From: a virus
Virus record (IMG/VR): IMGVR_UViG_3300026512_000027
Location: 1-42,440 of that record
Length of the DNA: 42,440 nt
Strand: one strand, 5' to 3'
Shown: piece by piece, positions 22,264 to 30,062 of the stretch
Layout of the letters: each line of letters starts with the position of its first letter
How positions within the stretch are numbered: the first letter of the stretch is position 1
Program-made: the position numbers and the translations under genes
The notes under the pieces: model-generated
What the model saw: the letters and a program-made list of their open reading frames with translations, nothing else
Told to the model about the DNA's origin: nothing
Databases searched by the model: none

Positions 22264-22494
22264 CTTCATTTGGGGCAGTATAGCTATTATTTTAATTAAT
22301 CGTGTTTGTTATTATATAGTATATAATATATTATATATACAAATATCATATGTAGTTGTTACATTGTTTTATTTTACTTACACTTTATTTACTTACAATT
22401 GTCTCTCCATAGTTACCTTTCTTGCCTAGGAGAGACCTGCAAGGGAGAGACTGCTACATCAAGGCATTGATTGTAGTTATGCTTTAATATTGGT
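22264..22494. other. AT-rich candidate unwinding segment and inverted repeat
   Basis: No gene. 22290-22352 is almost purely A and T, with TATATAGTATATAATATATT. TTTACTTACA occurs twice nearby (22373-22398) and again at 19769. GTCTCTCC/GGAGAGAC forms an 8-bp stem (22401-22436), and GGAGAGAC recurs at 22444. Near 22454-22476, CTACATCAA pairs imperfectly with TTGATTGTAG as a possible terminator of the leftward gene at 22495. Confidence 0.5.
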
Positions 22495-22980
22495 TTATTT
22501 CTTAGCCTTATCCCAAATAGCTAATTCTTTAGTATATCTAGCAGGAATCAAAGCATTAGGATTTATCATATAAACACTTTTTGAAATGCGTCTTACAAGA
22601 TTCTTGTTTTTAAGTAATGTAAAACCTCGTAAAAACAATGCTTTATCTGTATTGCTAAACAAATAAGGTGCAACTTTAACTTGATATATCATTGTATTAG
22701 TATAGTTATCATAATGAATATTGTTCTTAATTATAAAGAAACAAAACTTTTCAGCACTTGTCATATTAGCAACTTCGTTTAGTAAATCTATAGATTTAGC
22801 TATATCTTTATGTTTATTATTCATGTAACCATCTCCTATCATAGTAAAACTTGGTTTTGCATTGTATATTGGTTTAGTGTAAACACGAACTTCTGTATTT
22901 TTAGAGAGTTCTTGTGTATTTATAATTACTTTATCTTCTTCTAAGCTATAAGTAGATATACTTTCTGTATTCAAAGACAT
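22495..22980 (-). CDS. RepL-like winged-helix replication protein
   Basis: 161 aa. The second half (MTSAEKFCFFIIKNNIHYDN, then LFLRGFTLLKNKNLVRRI, then SVYMINPNALIP) follows the winged-helix pattern of RepL-type plasmid replication initiators: helix, recognition helix, wing ending in Y-x-I/L-N-P. It is preceded by AAAAGGGATT and a TATAAA box, with a pair of palindromic operators just upstream, so it is probably autoregulated. Role in phage replication initiation is inferred from this similarity and the adjacent repeats. Confidence 0.6.
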   Translation of the reverse strand: MSLNTESISTYSLEEDKVIINTQELSKNTEVRVYTKPIYNAKPSFTMIGDGYMNNKHKDIAKSIDLLNEVANMTSAEKFCFFIIKNNIHYDNYTNTMIYQVKVAPYLFSNTDKALFLRGFTLLKNKNLVRRISKSVYMINPNALIPARYTKELAIWDKAKK

Positions 22981-23036
22981 AAATAATCCCTTTTCTATTT
23001 TATATTGTTCACTGTAAGTATAGCAAAGGGATACTT

Positions 23037-23098
23037 AAACATATATGAATCGTATATGTTTCTCTGTTCAAACATATATGAATCGTATATGTTTGAAC
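23037..23098. promoter_or_regulatory. twin palindromic operators of the RepL-like gene
   Basis: Two identical 25-base palindromes at 23037-23061 and 23070-23094, with arms AAACATATA and TATATGTTT around TGAATCG, 33 bp apart. The second is extended by GTTC/GAAC to 13-bp arms (23066-23098). They lie directly upstream of the leftward promoter region of the gene at 22980, the place expected for a dimeric repressor. Confidence 0.7.
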
Positions 23099-23603
23099 CT
23101 TTCTCAAGCCCCAAATATAGGGATAGTTGTTCCCCTATATATCTAAGGGCCTATTTTATATACAAATTATGTATATTATTACCTATTATTTGTTACCATT
23201 ATTAATATTTGTAGATAATACTTAAATGTATCTTAAGTTATTGTTGAAATACCTTGATAATTTAAGCTAGTTTTAAAATAACTGCTTAAAAAATAGGCAA
23301 TTTACTGCTTAAAAAATGACCAATTATCAAAAATAACCCTATTTCCAATACATTACTTAACACTTAAAATTAGCTTAACATTTATCAGTTAACACTTAAA
23401 ATTAACTTAAGAGCGGGGTCCAAAGACCCCATTATAAATTGAAGTCTTTTATATACAATATATAAGACCCCATTTTGATAATAATAACCTACGAAATACC
23501 ATACGACATCATTCTTCAACGCCACCATTGTTTGCAGTACTACATTCCTTGTAGTGTTGTTTTAATATAGATAAATTACATTACTTAAAAAAGGAGAATT
23601 TAA
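23099..23603. other. noncoding region with spaced direct repeats and hairpins
   Basis: No gene is supported. It contains ATATAGGG/CCCTATAT (about 23111-23136) and ACTGCTTAAAAAAT twice (23281, 23304). TTAACACTTAAAATTA occurs twice exactly 32 bp apart (23357, 23389). GGGGTC-CAAA-GACCCC is at 23415-23430, and GTCTT...AAGAC at 23444-23468. ACTACA-TTCCT-TGTAGT followed by GTTGTTTT (23539-23563) resembles a terminator before the rightward operon. Confidence 0.5.
23539..23563 (+). terminator. possible intrinsic terminator
   Basis: Six-bp stem ACTACA/TGTAGT, loop TTCCT, then GTTGTTTT. About 40 bases before the first gene of the rightward operon. Confidence 0.45.
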
Positions 23604-23843
23604 ATGCTAAACATTAAACATTTAGAAAATTTAAACAATTGTTCTAATTCAGAAATAGTAGAAGTAACAGGTGAAATATGTATTCAACCTATCACTATCA
23701 AGGTACAACAATATCTTAATTTCTATGGGCATACTATTGTTCAAGGATTATATAAAATGGATCTTGTTAATGATTTTCATTTAGCTTTATATAAAAGATA
23801 TAGAAAAGCTATTAAACTTGAAGAGACTAAAACTAATACCTAA
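23604..23843 (+). CDS. 79-aa protein, unknown
   Basis: MLNIKHLENLNNCSNSEIVE... with an AAAAAAGGAG site. Mixed alpha/beta with a basic C-terminal helix (LALYKRYRKAIKLEETKT). First gene of a rightward operon that leads to the RNA polymerase-like gene. No family recognised. Confidence 0.6.
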   Translation: MLNIKHLENLNNCSNSEIVEVTGEICIQPITIKVQQYLNFYGHTIVQGLYKMDLVNDFHLALYKRYRKAIKLEETKTNT

Positions 23844-23857
23844 AAAAGGAGTAAATT

Positions 23858-23983
23858 ATGGGATGGATCGGAGTAGGCATAGCATTATTTATTGGTTTTG
23901 CTTTAGCACCATATGTTATAGCATTTACAGTAGCTACAGTAATAATACTAGTAGCATTCATTAAAGATGTATTTCATCTGTAA
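23858..23983 (+). CDS. 41-aa membrane micro-protein
   Basis: MGWIGVGIALFIGFALAPYV followed by a second hydrophobic segment (IAFTVATVIILVAF) and KDVFHL. AAAAAAGGAG lies 7 bases upstream. Probably two closely spaced TM helices. Co-transcribed with a second membrane protein that starts 13 bases later. Function unknown. Confidence 0.65.
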   Translation: MGWIGVGIALFIGFALAPYVIAFTVATVIILVAFIKDVFHL

Positions 23984-23995
23984 AGAAGGATTATT

Positions 23996-24244
23996 TTGGA
24001 GTTCATTATACTAGTCGTTGCTATCATATTCCTGATAGCAACCAATAAGATTTGGAGCGGATATATCGCTATCAAATCAGAAGAAATTGAAGTCAGTATC
24101 GAAGATATGCGTACTGATTTACAACCAAAGATAAAAGAGGTCTATAATCGTCGTAAAAAGATGATAAAAGACGATGGTTGGGTATCTATTGATGATATCC
24201 GTAATTTAACAACTACAAATAAAATAGAGGAAAATAACAAATGA
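23996..24244 (+). CDS. 82-aa single-TM protein
   Basis: TTG start with AGAAGGA five bases before it. One N-terminal TM helix (FIILVVAIIFLIAT), then a charged cytoplasmic helix (EVYNRRKKMIKDD). The stop overlaps the next ATG (ATGA), indicating translational coupling. Function unknown. Confidence 0.6.
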   Translation: MEFIILVVAIIFLIATNKIWSGYIAIKSEEIEVSIEDMRTDLQPKIKEVYNRRKKMIKDDGWVSIDDIRNLTTTNKIEENNK

Positions 24245-24876
24245 ATAAAAGTACTAAAACAGTAGAGTTATCACCAATTGAGATCAAGATTGCACAGTTA
24301 GCAAAAGCTAAAAGAGCTAGACAAGAACAAGAACAATTAACTGCTTTAGATAATCCTAAAGTAGCTAATGTACATTTTATTAAAGAAGATAGTAAAACAA
24401 TCAATATTATGATTGCTAAAATATCAGAAGCTACAGATAAACCTATTTACAGTGGCTTTATATATGATGAAATAACTGAGAAAATAGTCGCTATAGCTAA
24501 TGCTTTACAATACGCTAAAGCAGAAGCTAGAGAGTTAATACCTACTGATTATTATGAAATATTCAGTCGTAGTATTTGTGATGCAATTATTAAAGCATAT
24601 GGAAGATTACCATACCATAAAGAACCTACAATACTAACTCTAGCAGATGGTTCTACAAAAGTTATTGGAGCAGATACTGTACAACAAGCTCTTGAAGGCA
24701 CTCAAGCAGATATTGAGACTCTTAAATGCTTCGTTAACATCATTGTAAGAGAATTAAATTTACTAAGTGATGTTGAAATTTCACAAGAACAATTTGACAG
24801 AGCATTTACTACTGCCCAAGCTAGAGCGATAGCTAAAAAAGAACTTAGTGACTTAGAAGAGTCATTAAGAGAGTAG
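24241..24876 (+). CDS. 211-aa helical protein, unknown
   Basis: A Lys/Gln-rich helix at the start (IAQLAKAKRARQEQEQL), a central helical domain (ISEATDKPIYSGFIYDEITE) and an acidic C-terminal helix. No TM segment or motif recognised. It lies between the small membrane proteins and the RNA polymerase-like gene and is closed by a strong hairpin. Confidence 0.6.
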   Translation: MNKSTKTVELSPIEIKIAQLAKAKRARQEQEQLTALDNPKVANVHFIKEDSKTINIMIAKISEATDKPIYSGFIYDEITEKIVAIANALQYAKAEARELIPTDYYEIFSRSICDAIIKAYGRLPYHKEPTILTLADGSTKVIGADTVQQALEGTQADIETLKCFVNIIVRELNLLSDVEISQEQFDRAFTTAQARAIAKKELSDLEESLRE

Positions 24877-24901
24877 ATTTATAAATTGTTAAATCATTAT
24901 A

Positions 24902-24924
24902 GTAACCTCATTTAATGAGGTTAC
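24902..24924 (+). terminator. 10-bp perfect hairpin, then a TATAAT box
   Basis: GTAACCTCAT, TTA, ATGAGGTTAC. Only a short T-poor tail follows, so termination may be partial. TATAAT at 24932-24937 lies between it and the RNA polymerase-like gene and may be that gene's own -10 box. Confidence 0.55.
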
Positions 24925-24960
24925 TACTGTATATAATACACAAATCAAAGGGGTATAAAA

Positions 24961-26739
24961 ATGAAAAAAGATAAAAGATTCACTATTGAATTGCCAGAGA
25001 TAGTTAACTATTCAGACAGTGATTATGATGTAGCTGAGAATATGTTAAATAGTTTATTTTACAACTATAGTACAGATAGAAATTGGACATCTTTACCATA
25101 TTGGATGGACCAATTTAGTAACCATACTAATGCTAATCGTATGATACTCAGATTAGTTGAAGATAATTGGATTATTACTAGAGTTGTTAAAACCAATTGG
25201 GCAGAAATGGCTATTAATCCTAATAAATTATTAGAAATGTTTACTAATGATGAATTAGTAAATCTTATCAAATATAGTAAACTTGATAAGAAATTTCCTT
25301 ATAATGATTCTGTTCGTCCAATGGAGGGTGCTACTGATGTTAAACTTCCTAGTGGTACTCAGAAAACAGGTATTATTCGTATGGGTTTTAGTAAATGTAG
25401 TAATCATGAATTTAGCTATGATTTAACTATGTTAACTAAATATCGTAATGAAGTAATTAAAGTTACTGCTAAGAGTATGCGTAAACAAGAACAAAAACTT
25501 GGCTATTCTCTTCGTAATCCTGATGGGTATGATTATGAAAGTATCATTGAACTTGTTATTGATGAAATACTCAATGACCCTTATGCTACTTATCGTTTGG
25601 GTAAAGTAGTTATGGACAGTCGTGGCAGAGCTATCTATAATTGTGTTAAACAAATATTCAATCCACTTACTAATAAAATGGCTAGAGCATTAGTTGTAAC
25701 ACCTGCTGTTAGTGTATCTAAAGATGCTCTTAAATCTGCTTATCTATTTATAGCAGAACTTGCTTATGGTTTTGAAGCTGATATCAAGACTAAAGTTAAA
25801 TTAGGTAAACAAGCCTATAAAATTAGATATTTTCATAACCTTGATTTAGCTACTGATGAAGGACTTGATAGTATGTTTGAGAACATTTGGTTAGAGAGAT
25901 TATATGCTGATTTAGATGCATATAAACTTGATTTTAATCATATGGTCACTACTCCATTAGAAGTAGATTTTAGTGCTAGTAATCTTACTATTATTGGCAT
26001 ATTATTAGGACATAAAGATTATATTAATCCTAAGCAATATATGTGGAAAATAGATGGTCTTAGTAAACTTCATGTTAAATTTGCACAAACTCCATATGTA
26101 TTTGGTAGCAGTGCTTCGGTACAATCATTATGGCGTAAAAATAAATTAGTATTTACTGATGAACAAGTTGCTATTATGCGTAAAGCACAATTAATAGGCA
26201 AATTTGCTATTGCTAATCGTTTTAAAGATATTGTTATTAAGCATTGTCAGCCTACAGAGCGTATGACTATTAAATGTAATACTAATTCATTTATAGTAGA
26301 ATGCAATCGTTATAAGCGTGTTGGAGACACTACTAAGCAATATATTGTTTATGATAGTGAAGCTAAGAAACTTAAAGTAATTAGGCATACGAATACCCAT
26401 AAAATACCTGATTTAAAGCAATTTAAGAGATATTTCAGTAGCTGTCTTATTCATAATCAAGATAGTTGGTTAGAAGATAATATCTGCAAAGACATGGATT
26501 GGATTCTTCCTAATCATGATGCAGGTATCACTACTTGGGTGGGTGCTAGTCAAATGCGTAAATCTGCTGTCAAATGGATGAGAATTATGAGAGATAATCG
26601 TAAACTTATAGTTGAAAGTTACCTTAAATCTATTAATCTTAATGATAAAGGATGGTCACTATACTTTAAGTTACTTAACGATATCAAGAAACTTAATAAG
26701 AGTAAGAGACTTACTATTAGTCCTTATCTATTAAAATAG
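24961..26739 (+). CDS. divergent T7-type single-subunit RNA polymerase
   Basis: 592 aa, shorter than T7 RNAP (883 aa). Palm and fingers motifs appear in order. The DxxGR motif is VVMDSRGRAIYNC (D219, R221-R223, Y226). Motif A is EVDFSASNLTIIG (catalytic D336). Motif B is KFAQTPYVFGSS (K373, Y379, G382). Motif C is NHDAGIT (H519, D520). Two catalytic aspartates, the motif B Lys and Tyr, and the HD pair are all kept. The N-terminal 200 residues are short and unlike the T7 promoter-binding domain, so it may need a partner, as N4 RNAPII does. It would transcribe middle or late phage genes. GGGG site and possible own -10 box. Found by motif reading, not by alignment. Confidence 0.72.
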   Translation: MKKDKRFTIELPEIVNYSDSDYDVAENMLNSLFYNYSTDRNWTSLPYWMDQFSNHTNANRMILRLVEDNWIITRVVKTNWAEMAINPNKLLEMFTNDELVNLIKYSKLDKKFPYNDSVRPMEGATDVKLPSGTQKTGIIRMGFSKCSNHEFSYDLTMLTKYRNEVIKVTAKSMRKQEQKLGYSLRNPDGYDYESIIELVIDEILNDPYATYRLGKVVMDSRGRAIYNCVKQIFNPLTNKMARALVVTPAVSVSKDALKSAYLFIAELAYGFEADIKTKVKLGKQAYKIRYFHNLDLATDEGLDSMFENIWLERLYADLDAYKLDFNHMVTTPLEVDFSASNLTIIGILLGHKDYINPKQYMWKIDGLSKLHVKFAQTPYVFGSSASVQSLWRKNKLVFTDEQVAIMRKAQLIGKFAIANRFKDIVIKHCQPTERMTIKCNTNSFIVECNRYKRVGDTTKQYIVYDSEAKKLKVIRHTNTHKIPDLKQFKRYFSSCLIHNQDSWLEDNICKDMDWILPNHDAGITTWVGASQMRKSAVKWMRIMRDNRKLIVESYLKSINLNDKGWSLYFKLLNDIKKLNKSKRLTISPYLLK

Positions 26740-26748
26740 GAAATTACT

Positions 26749-27036
26749 ATGATACTATCAATAATTGGTATTGCTGTAGCATTTAATATCATTATTATTA
26801 TGTGGAAATTTAAGCATAATCGTATAATGAATGCTATCATTGATGCTTCAGCATTAATGGCAGTAGCAGTAATATTTGGTGGTAGCTTTAATGCATTAGT
26901 AGTGGGTACTATTGGTTCATCCATAGTATCCATTTACTTGTTGATTATAGATAAACCTACTAAAAAGAAAAATAAACTAGTTAAGTTTGATATTAGTAAT
27001 ACTATACAAAGTATTAAGAGAACTTTAAATCTATAA
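26749..27036 (+). CDS. phage membrane protein
   Basis: 95 aa with a TM helix at residues 2-19, MWKFKHNRIMNAIIDASALM and two more hydrophobic segments with FGGSFNALVVGTIGSS. A basic tail follows. The WKFxHNRxxNAxID...FGG pattern is seen in unnamed phage inner-membrane proteins. Role unknown. A GAGGGA/TCCCTC hairpin (27037-27053) follows the stop directly. Confidence 0.65.
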   Translation: MILSIIGIAVAFNIIIIMWKFKHNRIMNAIIDASALMAVAVIFGGSFNALVVGTIGSSIVSIYLLIIDKPTKKKNKLVKFDISNTIQSIKRTLNL

Positions 27037-27076
27037 GAGGGATTTATTCCCTCTCAATTATACAGGAGTAAATATA

Positions 27077-27400
27077 ATGAAAATTAATATAATAAATCTT
27101 ACACAACATACTATAAATGAGACTACTAGTGGACAGTCGTTTCCACCTAGTGGTATTGTAGCTAGAGTCAAAACAAATAATAAGAAATTAATGGCTCTTA
27201 ATGGAATACCAGTATATCGTACTACTCTGTCAGAAGTAGAAGGATTGCCTGCTAAGAAACTTAATACTATCTATATTGTTTCAGCATTAGCTCTTAATGC
27301 TATATCTAAAGATAGAACAGATGTTGTAGCACCAGGTAATTTGCAAAGAAATGAAAATAGGCAACCAATTGGATGTTGTGGTTTTAGAATTAGTCAATAA
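27077..27400 (+). CDS. conserved phage protein of the NLTQH...PPSG...ARV family
   Basis: 107 aa. INLTQHTIN, SFPPSGIVARV, GLPAKKLNTIYIVSALALNA, RTDVVAPGNLQR and PIGCCGF match a family scattered through phages and plasmids that lacks an established function. Compact beta-rich protein. Monocistronic between two hairpins, so it may have its own regulation. Confidence 0.7.
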   Translation: MKINIINLTQHTINETTSGQSFPPSGIVARVKTNNKKLMALNGIPVYRTTLSEVEGLPAKKLNTIYIVSALALNAISKDRTDVVAPGNLQRNENRQPIGCCGFRISQ

Positions 27401-27405
27401 AAATA

Positions 27406-27446
27406 GTAGTAGTCCCTTTGGGGATTGCTACTTACTTATTTTTTTA
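27406..27446 (+). terminator. strong intrinsic terminator
   Basis: GTAG..GTCCC-TTT-GGGGAT..CTAC hairpin followed by a 7-T run. A second copy of ATTACTTATTTTTTTAT follows immediately (about 27450-27467). Confidence 0.75.
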
Positions 27447-27516
27447 TATAATTACTTATTTTTTTATTTCTATTCATAAAATAATAGAATAAATAAAGAA
27501 ATTAAAAAGGTACTAA

Positions 27517-27843
27517 ATGAAAGACATATATTTAAAAGTTATAGAAAATAGAGTACGCTTTAAAAACTTACATTGTATAGTAATACCTGATATAAAAGCT
27601 GCCGAAGAAATTGATAAACAATTATTAGAATATTCGGATGAATATGTACAAATGAAGAGTTACTTAAATAAAAGATATAAAACACCTGCTTTATTATGGC
27701 GAGAATTTAAAAATATAGTAGCACATAATTCAGAATGTATTACATATAATCGTAAAATGTTTCAATCTTATGATATATGGCAAGCTGATAAAGATTATGA
27801 ATTAGATTGTGATAGTATTACAATAATAAAAAAGGATAATTAA
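27517..27843 (+). CDS. 108-aa protein, unknown
   Basis: MKDIYLKVIENRVRFKNLHC... with AAAAAGG before the ATG. Soluble and mixed alpha/beta. Its stop overlaps the next ATG (TAATG), so it is coupled to the MYG1-like gene. No motif recognised. Confidence 0.6.
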   Translation: MKDIYLKVIENRVRFKNLHCIVIPDIKAAEEIDKQLLEYSDEYVQMKSYLNKRYKTPALLWREFKNIVAHNSECITYNRKMFQSYDIWQADKDYELDCDSITIIKKDN

Positions 27844-28733
27844 TGAAAACAATAAATATACTTACTCATTCTGGTGTATTTCATGCAGATGAAATCACTG
27901 CTTGTGCATTACTACAAGTAGCTTTAGAGACTATTAATAAAATAGACTATAATATAGTCATTACTCGTAGTAGAAATAAAGATGAATTTACTAATAGTAA
28001 ATATGACTATATTGTTGATGTTGGTGGTAAATATGATGGTATTACATTATTTGACCATCATCAATTTGATAAAACTGATAAATTATATGGTTTATCATCA
28101 GCTGGTTTAGTTTATAAATATATTTGTAAGTTAGAACCTACATTTAGTACATATAAAACATTAGCAACATTTATTAATGATGTTGATAAACAAGATACTG
28201 GTATTCAAATTATGCCTAAATTTCATTACTGTAACCTTATTAGTATGACTAATAATGCAGATGTTAATAATAACAAACAGCAACTTAAATCTTTTTATTA
28301 TATGTTACAATGTACTGTAGGCATAATTAGAAACATTATTCGTAAAGATATACAATTCATTGAATATAAGTCTTTAAGTCAAATAGTACCCATTCTGACT
28401 CTTTTTAAAGGGGGTAGTAATTATAATATTGTTATTGCTAATAAATATATTCCAACATCTTATTTTATTGGTAAAGCAGATATCATTATATATCCTGATA
28501 CTGTAGATATTGAACAATATTGGATAAAAACAATTGAATTAACTAAGAATGAGTATGGTAGCAAATATTCATTGTCTGCTACTAATAGAGATGATGAAAT
28601 ATTTACCCATAAAGCTGGTTTTATTGGTAAATATAAACTTAATAATAATTCTATTAATTTTATACTAAATAATGAAAAATTTAATATAAATATTAATGAA
28701 GTTTATTTAAATTATCTAGGTGTAAAAAATTAA
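27843..28733 (+). CDS. MYG1/UPF0160-like metal-dependent hydrolase
   Basis: 296 aa. LTHSGVFHADEITACALL (H9, H14, D16), YIVDVGGKYD (D59), TLFDHHQFDK (D71, H72, H73) and FINDVDKQDTG (D115) are the metal-ligand motifs of the MYG1 family, which belongs to the DHH phosphoesterase superfamily. Eukaryotic MYG1 has been described as a 3'-5' RNA exonuclease. The C-terminal half is diverged. In a phage it could process RNA or nucleotides. Coupled by TAATG to the preceding gene. Confidence 0.8.
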   Translation: MKTINILTHSGVFHADEITACALLQVALETINKIDYNIVITRSRNKDEFTNSKYDYIVDVGGKYDGITLFDHHQFDKTDKLYGLSSAGLVYKYICKLEPTFSTYKTLATFINDVDKQDTGIQIMPKFHYCNLISMTNNADVNNNKQQLKSFYYMLQCTVGIIRNIIRKDIQFIEYKSLSQIVPILTLFKGGSNYNIVIANKYIPTSYFIGKADIIIYPDTVDIEQYWIKTIELTKNEYGSKYSLSATNRDDEIFTHKAGFIGKYKLNNNSINFILNNEKFNININEVYLNYLGVKN

Positions 28734-28741
28734 CTAAAATC

Positions 28742-28763
28742 AGTTAAATTTAACTAATTTTTT
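28742..28763 (+). terminator. intrinsic terminator
   Basis: AGTTAAATTTAACT palindrome followed by AATTTTTT, 8 bases past the stop of the MYG1-like gene. Confidence 0.55.
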
Positions 28764-29231
28764 ACCTTCAATCTATACACATAAAATTTCGTGATTTCAA
28801 TACACATTAGAACACATATAAGGGGTATTTTAGCCATTTTAGGTATATTTCGTACATTTGTACCTAATTTGTATTATAATGGCTATTTACCCTATTACCT
28901 CTTTAAATAGAGGTTGCCATAAGGTGTAAAACAATACTGACCACGATAGAAGGTCACTAGTTACCATAATTAATAATATATGGATTACCCAAATTCTATC
29001 AAAGGTACTTAAAATGCTAAAGGTAAATACGCTTAATATAAATTTTAAGTACCTTGTTTAGTTTAAATATATAAAAGAATAATAATATTTGGTAGTATAT
29101 CTAATATAAACTCAATTGAATTTCAATAATTAGATTTTAATAGTAATAAACAATTATTATTTAAAAATATAATCAATAAATTTTTGAAAAATAAAAATAA
29201 AAATAAAAAAAAATAACATAAAGGATAAATT
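28764..29231. other. noncoding region with two large inverted repeats
   Basis: No gene supported. A third copy of AATCTATACACATAAAA lies near 28770. TAGCCATT (28831)...AATGGCTA (28885) encloses TTAGGTA (28839)...TACCTAA (28867). ACCTCT/AGAGGT lies at about 28898-28914. AAGGTACTTAAAAT at 29002-29015 and its exact complement at 29042-29055 form 14-bp arms around 26 bases. The segment 29060-29220 is extremely A-rich, with no other structure seen. Candidate structured RNA or operators. Confidence 0.5.
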
Positions 29232-29537
29232 ATGAAATATGCAAATCAAATATCAGATGATATTATTAAAACAATATTATCAGAAAAAGAATTACAAGAA
29301 ACTAAAGAATTAGCTAAAGCACTCCTTAGTCTTGAGAGAGAGAAAAAAGCATTAGAAGATAGAGTTTATGAAAAATTAGATGGAAAAGTAATAGGAACTC
29401 TATATGAAGTAAGTTTAGAATATGTAGAAAAAACAGATGATATATATTTTAAATATGATGCAAATGTTTGTATGCATGTACCACAAAAACGCACTAAAAA
29501 TATATTTCAAACAATATGGAATGCACTCCCTTTTTAA
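29232..29537 (+). CDS. 101-aa protein, unknown
   Basis: A charged helical N-terminal two-thirds (ELQETKELAKALLSLEREKK) and a beta segment ending FQTIWNALPF. AAAGGATAA site. Stands alone between noncoding stretches. No family recognised. Confidence 0.55.
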   Translation: MKYANQISDDIIKTILSEKELQETKELAKALLSLEREKKALEDRVYEKLDGKVIGTLYEVSLEYVEKTDDIYFKYDANVCMHVPQKRTKNIFQTIWNALPF

Positions 29538-29685
29538 AGAAAATATTAATTATAATATTATTGTTATTTTCATATTTATAGATGATGAGTAGCTTTTATA
29601 ATATTAATTTGTTATTATATATTATATAGAACATATACTAAAAGTAAGAGTTTTGGGCTATATTTGGGCTTTTATCGAAGATTTA

Positions 29686-29737
29686 AATGGAACCTCTAGA
29701 GATTCCCTAATGGTACTTGTAGAGGTTCCATTTCTTT
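29686..29737 (+). terminator. 13-bp hairpin terminator
   Basis: AATGGAACCTCTA pairs exactly with TAGAGGTTCCATT, followed by TCTTTAATTT. Just upstream TTTGGGCT is repeated (29651-29670). Confidence 0.65.
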
Positions 29738-29762
29738 AATTTATTATATAAAAGGATAATAA

Positions 29763-30062
29763 ATGAAACATAGTAAAGAATATGCTGAAAAATTACGTAT
29801 AGCGGCTAGAATTAATAAAGAACAGGGTATAAATGCTGCTATGCAAAAACTGCAACAGCTAGGATGTACTGATGCTATGACTTTTGAAGAAATAGCTATT
29901 GTTATAGGTGTATCCAAACAAGCTATTCAACAAATTATACAAAAAGCATTTAGAAAATTAGAACATCCTAAGTTAAATAAACAATTAAGATATTATTTAG
30001 ATGAAGAAGATATTCCTGATAGCAATCTTAATTATTTTGGTGATAATTATGAAACAATGTAA
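29763..30062 (+). CDS. sigma-70 region 4-like protein
   Basis: 99 aa. MTFEEIAIVIGVSKQAIQQI followed by IQKAFRKLEHP (residues 39-69) matches the sigma region 4 helix-turn-helix pattern (MTLEEIG...GVSRERVRQIE..AL.KLR.P), which contacts the -35 box. The first 38 residues are helical and do not look like region 2, so this is a region 4-only protein, possibly an anti-sigma-like or co-activator factor for host RNA polymerase. Ribosome binding site AAAGGATA. Confidence 0.75.
   Translation: MKHSKEYAEKLRIAARINKEQGINAAMQKLQQLGCTDAMTFEEIAIVIGVSKQAIQQIIQKAFRKLEHPKLNKQLRYYLDEEDIPDSNLNYFGDNYETM

Noticed and set aside
23005-23205. Rightward 66-codon open frame over the twin palindromes
   Set aside because: Its repeated NIYESYMF segments come from the palindromic DNA, it has no good ribosome binding site, and it overlaps the divergent promoter region.
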